Of a stretch of 64,000 bases of DNA, positions 16,637 to 25,189 are shown in pieces (position 1 is the first letter of the stretch; each line of letters begins with the position of its first letter). The notes below the pieces were generated by a model. The model had not been told where the DNA came from, made no database searches, and worked only from the letters and a program-made list of their open reading frames with translations. Position numbers and translations under genes: made by a program. Origin of the DNA: Pusillimonas caeni (GTDB lineage: Bacteria > Pseudomonadota > Gammaproteobacteria > Burkholderiales > Burkholderiaceae_B); the NCBI RefSeq assembly GCF_003545815.1, contig NZ_PDUW01000004.1, positions 310,001-374,000 on the forward strand. The letters run 5' to 3'.

Positions 16637-19600
16637 CTACCACTGATAACCGATACCGACGGCTCCGCCGTAGTCGCCGCGCGACGTGGCATTGCCCGAA
16701 AGCTTGTAGATCCACTTGCCGTTATCGGTAATGCCCGAGAAGCCGATCGCCATGCCCGATTCGCCGTTCCAGGTGCCGCCCGCCATCGCCATCATGTTCT
16801 TGCCGGGCAAGTAGGCTTGCGGCAGCGCTGCGGTAGCCATGGCCGCCGCCACACCCGCGCTCAGCTTGTTGTCCAGGCGGCGCACGTCGTTGCGCAGGCT
16901 GTTGACCTGGCCCTGCAGATTGCCCGTGGCCTGCTGCAGCTGGCCCACGTTCACCGCATCGGTTTCGTTCACGCCCGCCGCCACATTGGTGATGGGCTTG
17001 CCCGACATATCGATGCCGTTCTCGTTGATGACAGGACCACCGTTGCTGATCTGGATTTCATCGGCCTGCACCTTCACCGCGGTGATGGAGTTGACCTTGA
17101 TGTCCTGAGCCACGGATACCTTGATGTCCGCGCCCGCACCGTCGGACCGTTCGGTCTTCGAGATGACGATGTTGTCGCCTTCGACGAAGCCCACGGTGTT
17201 GCCGTTGTGGATGGGCGTGCCGCCCGAGCCGCCGCTGCCGCCGCCGGATCCACCGGAACCCGAGCCGCCCGAACCGCCCGAGCCATCGCCCGAGTTGTCA
17301 GGCGCGGGCGCCTCGACGTTCCAGTGCATGCTGTCGAGCACGTCCTTCAGCGAACCGTGCTGCGTGCCGTTGTAGGCGAACGTACCGTTTCCGTCGAGAT
17401 CGATGAAGGACTCTATCGGCCTGAGCTGGCCATAGTTCACCGCATCCGTGTCGTTCACTCCGGCAGCAACGTTGACGATGCGCATGTTGCCCGCATTGAT
17501 GCCGTCGATGGTGACGCTGGGACCGTTGTTGATCGTCAGGCCGGTGTTGCCCAGGTGCACGTCGCCGCCCACGTTGACGCCGCCGTTGTTGATTACGGTG
17601 TCGCCGGTCGTCAGGCTGCCGTCGGGACCAAGATCAACGTCCTTGTTCAGCGTGATTTCCACCACGCCGTCCTGGTCGTCGCCTGTCTGGGCCACGGTGA
17701 TGTTGTCGTCGCCCTCGAACGTCACGAGTCCGTTCGGTCCGATATTGACATCGTTGCCCTCGGCGTCGGTCAGGTTCCAGCCGGCGTTGGCCGTTTCGCT
17801 GACGACCATGAGCTGGTCTTCCGTCGCCGCTTGGCCGCTGACGATCGGCCCATCGGGATTCCAGGTCTTGTTGGTCAGGCCGCCGATCGTGCCGGACTCG
17901 CCGTCGATCGTGACGGGGTTGCTGCCGCCGACCATGACTTGAGTGCTGCCGATGGTCGTCGTATTGCCGCCCGCATCGGCCACCGAGATGGTGCCGGCGC
18001 CCACCGTGGTCGAATCGCCCGCAGCGTTGCTCACCGTCGTACCGTCGGCCGCCAACGTGGTCGTGTCGCCTGCGCTGTTGGTCACGGTCGTACCGGCGAC
18101 CGTGGTCGTCGTCGAGTTGCCGGCACCGTCATTCACCGCCAGGCCGTCGTTGTTGACCAGCGTATTGCCCGTCCTCAGGCTGCCGTCCGAACCCAGGTCA
18201 ACGTCCTTGTTCAGGTTGAATTCCAGGTCGGTGCCGTTGCGGGTGATTTCGATGTTGCCGTCGGTGTTGCTGAAATCGACCACTCCATTAGGCCCCACCT
18301 TGTTGTCGGCCAGAGCGCCCTCGCCCCCCACCGACACGTTCCATCCAGCGTTGGCCGCCTGGCTGACGAGCATGAGCTGGTCTTCCGTCGCGGCCTGGCC
18401 GCTCACGATGGGCCCATCGGGGTTCCAGGTCTTGTTGGTCAAGCCGCCAATGGTGCCGGCGTCGCCGTCGATGGTGACCGGGTTGCCGCCGCCGACCACG
18501 ATCCGATTGCCGCCGATAATGGTCGTGCTTCCGGCGCCGGCCACTTCGATCGTGCCTGCACCCACCTCCGTTCGGTTGCCTGCGCCGTCATCCACGGTCA
18601 GGCCGTCGGTGTCGAGCACCGAGTCGCCAGCCGTGACGCTGTCCACGTCCAGGTCGCGATTCAGGGCGATTTCGATCACGCCGTCCTGATCGGCACCCGT
18701 CTGCTCGACGGAGATGTTGCTGTCGCCCTGGAAGGTCACCAGGCCGTCGGGGCCGATGTTGACTTCGTTGCCGCCAGCGTCGGTCAGGTTCCAGCCCGCG
18801 TTGGCGACCGCCTCAACGGCCTCCAGCTGATCGAGGTTCACCGCATCGGTGCCGTCCTCGCCGGGGGCCAGGTTGGTGATGCGGTTGTCGTTCATGTTGA
18901 TGCCGCCTTCATGAATCACCGGACCACCGTTGTTGATCGTGATGCTGCTCAGATCGGTCAGGTTTTGCGCCATCACCAGGTTCAACTGGTTGCCGTCGCT
19001 ATCCACGCGCAGATTGGCGCCCGTGGAATCTGCGCCGGCAGCCAGCTCGCCCGAGATGGTCAGCGGCGTGTTGTCGCCCAAGGTCTTGGCGATGTCGGTT
19101 CCGGTGTTGCCCGCAAAGCTCAAGCCGTCGTTCTGGGTGGCGATTTCATAGCCGTTGTAGGTCACGTCGCCGGCATTGTTCACGACGAAGTTGTCGCCCA
19201 GGCGGGTTTCACCTCCAACCGTCAGGTTGTTGGTCGTGATGCTGTCGCCCTCGATGACGGTGTCGCCAACAGTGATGCTGTTGCCGACCTCGATGTCGTT
19301 AGCCAGGTTGAACGTCATGTTCGTACCGTCGCGGGTGACGACAATGTTGTCATCGGTATTGCCGAAGTCCACCGAACCGCCTGGGGCGACGTTGCCGGCG
19401 GCACCGCCGTCGGCGCTGATGTTCCAACCCTGGCCGACATAGCCCAGGGCGTCCTGCACGTTGTTGTAGGTATTGCCGTTCACCGTCAGGTTCGCAGTGA
19501 CTTGGTGGGTGGTGGGGTTGTACGAAGAACCGCCGCCCAGCGCATCAGCCACGCTCTGGCCCGCGGTATCCAGATTATCGGCCAGGCGATCCAGCGCCAC

Positions 19601-22360
19601 GTTGGTGCCGTACAGCTGGCTGCCGTTGATGGCGTCGGTGCTGGTGGCGCTTACGCGGCCGGCGGCGACGTTGGTGATGGTGCGCTCGGCGCCCGGAGCG
19701 CCCACGCTGACAGTCGCAATCGGGTTGGTGCCGGCGAAGTTGTACGTGTTCTTGTCGACCGTCATGCTGGAAGTACCGACCGCTGCCGCCGTGACGGCGC
19801 CGCTGCCCAGCGCGACCGCGCCAATATGCCCGGCCGTTGCGCCCTGGCCGAATGCGGATGCATTCGTCGCGGCGGCGCTTGCGCCCGTGCCGACAGCGAT
19901 GGAGTCTGTGCCGGTAGCTTGTGCATTCGTGCCGCTGGCTTGCGCATTCGTGCCGCCGGCGGCGGCGCCAGTACCGCTCGCCTGCGCGTTGGCGGCGCTG
20001 GCAACGGCTCCATTACCGCTTGCCTGAGAATTTGTACCGCTGGCCCGAGACCCGGTGCCGAACGCCATAGCATCCACAGCAGTCGCCTGCGCATCCTGGC
20101 CCTGGGCCACTGCGCGAGCTTGCGTGGCGCGAGAGCCGCTGCCGATGGCAATGGAGTCCATGCCGCTGGCCCGGGCGTCCGTACCCTGAGCTTGAGAGCG
20201 GACGCCGCTGGCGCGAGAACCCGAACCGAAAGCCATGGCGTCCACCGCGGTCGCCTCGGCATTGTCGCCCTGAGCAATGCCCCTGGCGGCATTCACGAGA
20301 GAATCCCGGCCGATGACGATGCCTTCCTGCGCCGACGACACCGAGCCGGTACCGATGACGATCGAGTTCTGGACGTTGGTGCCGTCCTGGTCATCCACTT
20401 CCGAATCGGTACCGATGACGATGGAGTTCGCGCCGCGGCTGCGTGCGATGTTGCCAATAGCCACGCCGCTGTCGTCGCGCGCTTCCGTACGGTCATTACC
20501 GATAACCACCGACTTGGCACCCACCGCTTTAGCATCGTGACCCATGGCTACCGAAGAATCGCCCAAGGCTTCGACATCAGACCCGACGGCTGTTGAATTG
20601 GCGCCAGAAGTGCTGGCATCCGGCCCCAGGGCAATTGAGCGAATTCCGCCCGCGCCATCGTTATTTACGTTGTCGTACGGAGTGCCGCCATCGTTGATGG
20701 AAAGATATTTGGGCTTGGCCGCGGCAATTTGATCGCCCCAGTTATCGCCGATTTTGTCTGCCAAAAGGTCGTAGTCAACGGCTGCGCCAAAGTCATCGAT
20801 GATCGTCCTCAATTGGCGGACGTTCACCGCATCAGTATCGTTTGCGCCATCTTCCACGTTGACGATACGCCGCGTAAATTCGTTGCCAGGCTCGCTGCTT
20901 CCCACGGAAACAGCACTTCCTGTAAAAGGATTATTGGTGAACGCACCGGCCCCGGAAACATCCGCCGCGACAGCCCGGGAACCCGAGCCCAGGGCGACAA
21001 AGCCACTGTCAGCCAGGGTATTACGGCCGATGCCAACACCCGAGCCCTGCGTACTCGCGCTAATGCCGATCGCCACGCCATTGATTCCGGCAGCGGAAGC
21101 GAAGGAACCCATTGCGACACCGTCGGTGCCCGCCCGGGCGCTTTCGCCGATAGCGATGACGCGGTCCACCGAACCGCCAGCCACATTTGCATTCCTGCCG
21201 ATACTGATATTGGAATCACCATCCAGCCCGCTGCCCGCATTTTCCCCGAGGGCCACATTGTCGTTGCCCAAGGCGCCATTGCCGGCTGAACTTCCCATTG
21301 CCACGTTACGTTGGCCTTGGACGTTTTGACCGGCCTGGGCTCCGATGGCGATATTATTCTGCCAATCGTTTGCGGGGCGACCAACCGTGCCTACGCCAGC
21401 TTGTTCACCGATCGAGATATTGTTCTGGGCTGCCGCCACGGCGCCTGAGCCTACAGCAATGCCGACACCACCCGCTGCGCTCGCGCCGTCACCCACGGCA
21501 ACCGCGCTACCTCCGGTGGCGGCGGCCTCGTCGCCAACGGCGACCGCACCTGTACTGGAAGCATTGGCCCCATAACCCACGGCGGTCGCACGGGTGCCGC
21601 CCGCACGTGTACCTGCGCCTAGCGCGGCGCTATTGACTCCGGTTGCCCGTGCGTCATCACCCGCAGCAAGGCCGCGGTTACCGCTGGCCACGCTGCGAGG
21701 GCCGATGGCAACCGACTCAGCGCCACTTGCCTGGGCATCCGCAGCGGTGGAATTGGCGCGGAAGTATTTGACGCCGGGGTTGGCGCCATCGACGCCCAAT
21801 GCGCTCAGGCTGTTGTTGATTGCGGCAATATCGCCTTCGTTGCCGGTGATTCTTGTTTCATGATCAGCGATCGCAGTTTCGTTGTTGGTGATCCTGGTCT
21901 CATGACCCGAGATGGCTGTTTCGTTACTGCCGACCCGGCCTTGAAGCGTAGTGATGGCCGATTGCGCGCTGGTGACTTGTTGATTGGTCGCAAACAACTG
22001 CTGGCCTGTTACGACCTGCATGCTGGAGGCATTGAGCACCGCATTGGCGCCAACGGTAACCTGATCGGCCGACAGCGCCCCGCCTACCGTCAAACCGGTC
22101 AGGCCGGTAATGGTGCCACCGCCCTGGAAGTCGATGTTTCCGCCCGGCGTGGTGAATTCAATGGTGTTGCCTGGCTCATCAACTACAACGTCAGCCAGCG
22201 CGCTTCCCATGAAAAGCGCGCCCGCCGCGACCGCCGCCGCTAATCCACCCGCGGCACGAACACGGCTGGAAGACCGCTTGCCTCGTGCCTTTGAATTTTC
22301 CGAAACTGCAACGAAGGTTCCTGTCCTTTCGTTGTATATGCTTTTGTACGCTTTGTTCAT
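16637..22360 (-). CDS. Trimeric autotransporter adhesin (YadA/Hia type), 1907 residues
   Basis: This giant surface adhesin trimerises in the outer membrane. It begins with an extended signal peptide (ESPR motif MNKAYKSIYNERTGTFVAVSE, signal to about residue 56). A short stalk with repeated (E/H)TRI.(N/G)NE units follows, then a YadA-like head of many SxAxG repeats (about 210-950), necks (DAVNVRQL, DAVNYGQL, DAVNVGQL), and a long stalk of repeated modules with NAGWNLTDA, GLVTF and TNKTWNPDGPIVSGQAATEDQL, as in Hia/BpaA-type proteins. Near residues 1683-1716 is a Gly/Ser linker. The last about 80 residues are the YadA anchor ending GAVGIGYQW. The ATG follows a GGAGAG site; a 48-codon upstream extension is rejected. 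Confidence 0.95.
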   Translation of the reverse strand: MNKAYKSIYNERTGTFVAVSENSKARGKRSSSRVRAAGGLAAAVAAGALFMGSALADVVVDEPGNTIEFTTPGGNIDFQGGGTITGLTGLTVGGALSADQVTVGANAVLNASSMQVVTGQQLFATNQQVTSAQSAITTLQGRVGSNETAISGHETRITNNETAIADHETRITGNEGDIAAINNSLSALGVDGANPGVKYFRANSTAADAQASGAESVAIGPRSVASGNRGLAAGDDARATGVNSAALGAGTRAGGTRATAVGYGANASSTGAVAVGDEAAATGGSAVAVGDGASAAGGVGIAVGSGAVAAAQNNISIGEQAGVGTVGRPANDWQNNIAIGAQAGQNVQGQRNVAMGSSAGNGALGNDNVALGENAGSGLDGDSNISIGRNANVAGGSVDRVIAIGESARAGTDGVAMGSFASAAGINGVAIGISASTQGSGVGIGRNTLADSGFVALGSGSRAVAADVSGAGAFTNNPFTGSAVSVGSSEPGNEFTRRIVNVEDGANDTDAVNVRQLRTIIDDFGAAVDYDLLADKIGDNWGDQIAAAKPKYLSINDGGTPYDNVNNDGAGGIRSIALGPDASTSGANSTAVGSDVEALGDSSVAMGHDAKAVGAKSVVIGNDRTEARDDSGVAIGNIARSRGANSIVIGTDSEVDDQDGTNVQNSIVIGTGSVSSAQEGIVIGRDSLVNAARGIAQGDNAEATAVDAMAFGSGSRASGVRSQAQGTDARASGMDSIAIGSGSRATQARAVAQGQDAQATAVDAMAFGTGSRASGTNSQASGNGAVASAANAQASGTGAAAGGTNAQASGTNAQATGTDSIAVGTGASAAATNASAFGQGATAGHIGAVALGSGAVTAAAVGTSSMTVDKNTYNFAGTNPIATVSVGAPGAERTITNVAAGRVSATSTDAINGSQLYGTNVALDRLADNLDTAGQSVADALGGGSSYNPTTHQVTANLTVNGNTYNNVQDALGYVGQGWNISADGGAAGNVAPGGSVDFGNTDDNIVVTRDGTNMTFNLANDIEVGNSITVGDTVIEGDSITTNNLTVGGETRLGDNFVVNNAGDVTYNGYEIATQNDGLSFAGNTGTDIAKTLGDNTPLTISGELAAGADSTGANLRVDSDGNQLNLVMAQNLTDLSSITINNGGPVIHEGGINMNDNRITNLAPGEDGTDAVNLDQLEAVEAVANAGWNLTDAGGNEVNIGPDGLVTFQGDSNISVEQTGADQDGVIEIALNRDLDVDSVTAGDSVLDTDGLTVDDGAGNRTEVGAGTIEVAGAGSTTIIGGNRIVVGGGNPVTIDGDAGTIGGLTNKTWNPDGPIVSGQAATEDQLMLVSQAANAGWNVSVGGEGALADNKVGPNGVVDFSNTDGNIEITRNGTDLEFNLNKDVDLGSDGSLRTGNTLVNNDGLAVNDGAGNSTTTTVAGTTVTNSAGDTTTLAADGTTVSNAAGDSTTVGAGTISVADAGGNTTTIGSTQVMVGGSNPVTIDGESGTIGGLTNKTWNPDGPIVSGQAATEDQLMVVSETANAGWNLTDAEGNDVNIGPNGLVTFEGDDNITVAQTGDDQDGVVEITLNKDVDLGPDGSLTTGDTVINNGGVNVGGDVHLGNTGLTINNGPSVTIDGINAGNMRIVNVAAGVNDTDAVNYGQLRPIESFIDLDGNGTFAYNGTQHGSLKDVLDSMHWNVEAPAPDNSGDGSGGSGGSGSGGSGGGSGGSGGTPIHNGNTVGFVEGDNIVISKTERSDGAGADIKVSVAQDIKVNSITAVKVQADEIQISNGGPVINENGIDMSGKPITNVAAGVNETDAVNVGQLQQATGNLQGQVNSLRNDVRRLDNKLSAGVAAAMATAALPQAYLPGKNMMAMAGGTWNGESGMAIGFSGITDNGKWIYKLSGNATSRGDYGGAVGIGYQW

Positions 22361-22430
22361 CTTGCTCTCTCCGAAGGGGGCCTTTAACCCGAACGGACGC
22401 AAGTATGGGAGGGTCCAACGCGCGCTACTT

Positions 22431-22489
22431 TTGAAAAATAACTTGAAACCTTTGAAAAACTTCCAAACAAAGCTGAAACTTACAAACTT
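22431..22489 (-). promoter_or_regulatory. Phased A-tract repeats upstream of the adhesin gene
   Basis: Read on the plus strand, short GAAA or CAAA blocks start at about 22433, 22445, 22454, 22464, 22475 and 22483, spaced 8-12 bases, i.e. close to one per DNA turn. They fill the 119-base gap between the regulator gene and the adhesin, and the last block overlaps the 3' end of the regulator gene. Phased A-tracts bend DNA and could be iterated binding sites. Confidence 0.45.
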
Positions 22490-23262
22490 GTTTTTTCTTG
22501 ACATTCTGCCCGCCGAACCTCGCGCCGGTATTGCGCGGGGCTCATCCCAACAATGCTTTTGAACGCCGTCGAGAAATTGGCGGGGCTCGAGTAACCCACG
22601 TCAAGCGCGATCTGAGCTATAGGAAGGCGTGTACGTACAAGCTCGGCTTTCGCTGCGTCTATTCTGTGCGCTCGTATGTAAGAGAAAGCGGTCAGGCCAA
22701 GATGGGAGATGAACGCTTTATTGATGTCTTTTTCACTTCGGCCCATATGCAACGATAAATCGCTCACGCTCGAAATATCCGCTATATGCTTTTTGATGTG
22801 CCATAGGGCATTTTGCATAAGCAGCCGGTCTTCCATAGGATAGATGCTGTTGAAGTCTACGCCCAAGTCAACGGGTTCATTCAACTTTGCACTGGTATTC
22901 CAATGCATCCGGGCCCGTATCGCCAACTCTCTGTCGACATATGAAATAGGCAGATAGTCGTTCGCCCCCGCTTCCAGTGCACGGACTCCGCTGTCGGATG
23001 CGCTTTCTTTGACGATGGCCAGAATCGTTATCGTCCGATACGCCTCTACCCGCCTTAGCGCGTCAATGGCTACGGCGATATCGATATCGTCGTCGGCATT
23101 GTCGATGATGATCAGGCGGGTAGTGCCTGATCGCCGCCGGCCCAGCAGCGACCCAACGTCGGAAAAGAACAAAAACTGCGAAGTGAGCGCATGCAGATTC
23201 AGCATGTATTGGGACAAGCGCTCGGGTACTCTGCTCAGAATGACAATTGATCCTTCTGACAT
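22480..23262 (-). CDS. AraC-family regulator with pseudo-receiver, adhesin locus
   Basis: The 260-residue protein has a receiver-like N-terminal half (residues 5-125) and an AraC DNA-binding C-terminal half (about 155-255; DVGYSSPANFSTAFKSIVGMSPAQYRREV). In the receiver, D54 is kept (RLIIIDNADDD), but the acidic pair is absent (SIVILSRVP) and the conserved lysine is lost (NDYLPISYVD). Signal input is therefore probably not simple phospho-transfer. It lies directly upstream of the adhesin on the same strand, the likely target. The DNA-binding half is closely similar to that of the regulator at 8201-9013, and its receiver half to the lone pseudo-receiver at 14760-15170. Confidence 0.85.
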   Translation of the reverse strand: MSEGSIVILSRVPERLSQYMLNLHALTSQFLFFSDVGSLLGRRRSGTTRLIIIDNADDDIDIAVAIDALRRVEAYRTITILAIVKESASDSGVRALEAGANDYLPISYVDRELAIRARMHWNTSAKLNEPVDLGVDFNSIYPMEDRLLMQNALWHIKKHIADISSVSDLSLHMGRSEKDINKAFISHLGLTAFSYIRAHRIDAAKAELVRTRLPIAQIALDVGYSSPANFSTAFKSIVGMSPAQYRREVRRAECQEKTSL

Positions 23263-23392
23263 ACGCGAATCTACTCGACTGGAGTTGCTATATGAGAATC
23301 GCGAGCGAAATATGTAATTTCCGCGACTGAAATAGATGTATCAATATTGTGGGGCTAGCCTGAGTTTTTCCCCCTTTCAAGCATTGCTTTAT

Positions 23393-23407
23393 TGTCAAAT
23401 TTTGACA
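23393..23407. promoter_or_regulatory. Perfect palindrome upstream of the adhesin-locus regulator
   Basis: The sequence tgtcaaa-t-tttgaca is a perfect 7+1+7 inverted repeat about 130 bases before the regulator start. It contains TTGACA on each strand, so it may be an operator or overlap promoters in either direction. The rest of 23263-23561 contains no gene. Confidence 0.4.
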
Positions 23408-23561
23408 CTTATAGAAACGTGTCAGGACGCAATCGCCTGGCAGTGCACGGGAAAGCCCAACGCGATTATTCGTAACCGCGTTCGGGATGTGGAACCCGCC
23501 GTTAACGCACGTCCGCAAATGACAAGCACCCGCGGCATGCGTTACACTGCCATGCTTTGCT

Positions 23562-23651
23562 GGAAGCGTGCCAGAGTGGTTGAATGGACCGGTCTTGAAA
23601 ACCGGCGACGGGGCAACCCGTCCGTGAGTTCGAATCTCACCGCTTCCGCCA
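23562..23651 (+). tRNA. tRNA-Ser (anticodon TGA)
   Basis: The 90-nt sequence has acceptor stem GGAAGCG/CGCTTCC, the D-arm sequence CCAGAGTGGTTGAATGGACC, anticodon loop CTTGAAA with anticodon TGA, a long variable arm (gacggggcaacccgtc) typical of serine tRNA, TTCGAATCT in the T arm and an encoded CCA. Confidence 0.97.
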
Positions 23652-23689
23652 TCCCACAGCAGTTACAAAGCCCCAAGTCACCAAACAAT

Positions 23690-23775
23690 GCGTCCATGGC
23701 GGAATTGGTAGACGCAAGAGACTTAAAATCTCTCGATCATTGATCGTGCCGGTTCGATTCCGGCTGGACGCACCA
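23690..23775 (+). tRNA. tRNA-Leu (anticodon TAA)
   Basis: The 86-nt sequence has acceptor stem GCGTCCA/TGGACGC, anticodon loop CTTAAAA with anticodon TAA, the long variable arm of leucine tRNA (cgatcattgatcg), T-arm GGTTCGATTCC and an encoded CCA. It lies 38 bases after tRNA-Ser on the same strand and is probably co-transcribed with it. Confidence 0.97.
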
Positions 23776-23888
23776 ATAAAATCAAGCAGTTAGGGCCAAA
23801 TCCATTCACACAAAGCTAGCGTAGCGTGTTCCGCGTCCATATCTTCACGCACGTTATTGCGCCTACGCTGAATGCCGCTACGGACAGC

Positions 23889-23916
23889 AAAAAGGGCTGC
23901 CTGATATCGGCAGCCC
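23889..23916 (-). terminator. Terminator of the 23943-24851 membrane protein gene
   Basis: An 8-bp stem (gggctgcc/ggcagccc) with a 7-base loop is followed on the minus strand by five T residues. It is 27 bases past the stop codon. Confidence 0.85.
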
Positions 23917-23942
23917 CAAAACCGTAGACCTGTACATCGGCT

Positions 23943-24851
23943 TTACAGGTCTCGGGCCCTACCCCCTATGGTGGCGGCAAAGCTGGCTACAAATGCGCCC
24001 AGCAGTAACGAGGCAAACGCCCAAAGGGCAAATGCGGCGGCGGCTTTGCGCGCGGCGTCCGCGGCCTCTCGAGCCTTGGTCTCGAGCTCGTCGGCGGCTT
24101 GTTTCGCTTGCGCAGTGATTCGATCCAGACGCTCTTGCGCTTCGGCTTCGCTGACGCCGGCGCGCTGAGCGATCACTCGGGTCAAGTAGGTCTTGTCTTC
24201 TTCTGAAATTTCGCCTTGGGCGACGCTTCTGCCCAGAATCACGGACACCTCACGCTTCACGTCACCCTGGGGGCTGGACAAGTCGACCTCGTTCGGCCGC
24301 AACAAGGCATCGGCAAAGTAGTCCAGCGACCATCCACCTTCATCGCTGCCGGCGCTTTCGCCGCCATTGGATGCGCCTGCGGCCAGCGCGGTAGTGCCTG
24401 TCTCGGCCATCGATGCGCCCGCCCGCGCGGTGCCCGAGATGACGGACGCCGCGGTGGAGCCCAGCAAGGCGAGGGCTACGACGAAGCTCAGCGCCCAGAC
24501 CAGAAAGCCATGGGCGGTGTCCCTGAAGTAGATCTCGTCCCCGCGGGCGTCGGCCCATTTGGTCCTGAGCCTGCCGGCTACGTATCCGGCCACGGCGTAA
24601 GAGATGATCTGGCTGATGAAGAGCCATATTATGGTTCCGACGGCCAGAGTGGTTCCGGAAGCGCCATCGTTTTTCCAGGGCGAGACGGCTAGAAATCCCA
24701 GTCCGGTACCGCCGGTGATAAGCATTGCGCTCAAGGCCGCCGCAATCACGGCGCCGGCGATGACGGCCCCCCATGACACGGCCGAGTGGGTGGATTCCAT
24801 AGAAACATAAGGGTTCGGGCCATACCCCGGAGCGGATTCGGTTCTTTGCAT
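23943..24851 (-). CDS. Conserved-looking membrane protein of unknown function
   Basis: The 302-residue protein has a hydrophobic pair at about residues 27-55 and 70-95 (AVSWGAVIAGAVIAAALSAML; TIIWLFISQIISYAVAGYVAGRLRTK), a third segment near 112-135, a soluble middle region, a charged helical stretch (about 225-270, EEDKTYLTRVIAQRAGVSEAEAQERLDR then Ala/Lys-rich) and a final membrane helix (about 272-295). The short YxAGxxAGRLR motif suggests a glycine-zipper bundle. I do not recognise a function; similar proteins are often annotated simply as PhnA-like or hypothetical. It is followed by a clear terminator and preceded by a 24-residue membrane peptide gene. Confidence 0.8.
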   Translation of the reverse strand: MQRTESAPGYGPNPYVSMESTHSAVSWGAVIAGAVIAAALSAMLITGGTGLGFLAVSPWKNDGASGTTLAVGTIIWLFISQIISYAVAGYVAGRLRTKWADARGDEIYFRDTAHGFLVWALSFVVALALLGSTAASVISGTARAGASMAETGTTALAAGASNGGESAGSDEGGWSLDYFADALLRPNEVDLSSPQGDVKREVSVILGRSVAQGEISEEDKTYLTRVIAQRAGVSEAEAQERLDRITAQAKQAADELETKAREAADAARKAAAAFALWAFASLLLGAFVASFAATIGGRARDL

Positions 24852-24887
24852 GACATATCCTTTATTGATTGATCGGACTTCAAGAAC

Positions 24888-24962
24888 TCAGTGCCAAAAC
24901 AAAGCCAGCAGAATGATGATCGGAATGGGTACACCCAGCAGCCATAAAAGAATCGATCGCAT
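24888..24962 (-). CDS. 24-residue membrane peptide
   Basis: The frame encodes MRSILLWLLGVPIPIIILLA followed by LFWH, a single hydrophobic helix with a positive N-terminus. An excellent ribosome site (caaggagc) lies 5 bases before the ATG. It ends 36 bases before the start of the 302-residue membrane protein on the same strand, so the two may be co-expressed. Strong initiation signals and the GVPIP motif argue for a real small protein. Confidence 0.65.
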   Translation of the reverse strand: MRSILLWLLGVPIPIIILLALFWH

Positions 24963-25189
24963 AATTGCTCCTTGAAAATTCGGTGGGCAAACTGCCTGTT
25001 CAAGAGGTGTCAGGAAAACGGGTATAGAAACGGCCCCGCCATAGCGGTTCGTGATCGCATAGCAAAAACCTTGCCCACGCTCGGACGCGGGCGTATGGGA
25101 CAGGCCCGGGCACGTTACCTGCTGCTTGTCTGCTGCTGCCTTGAATCGCCACCCGGCGCTACGTCGGCACAGCATCTCAGGAGAGCACC

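Noticed and set aside
16427-20596. A plus-strand open frame of 1389 codons opposite the adhesin gene
   Set aside because: It is antisense to a gene with clear ESPR, head, neck and anchor motifs. Its translation shows no family motif and mirrors the repeat structure of the adhesin, as expected from a GC-rich repetitive gene.
17900-21800. Regularly spaced repeats that might suggest a CRISPR array
   Set aside because: The repeats follow the reading frame of the adhesin head and stalk, vary in length and sequence, and encode known motifs. There are no cas genes.
22361-22504. 48-codon upstream extension of the adhesin frame
   Set aside because: The ESPR signal peptide begins at the downstream ATG with a GGAGAG ribosome site, and the extension overlaps the A-tract region and the regulator gene.
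23562-23775. tRNA pair as an integration site of a genomic island
   Set aside because: No integrase, direct repeat of a tRNA 3' end or change in gene character was seen next to these tRNAs.
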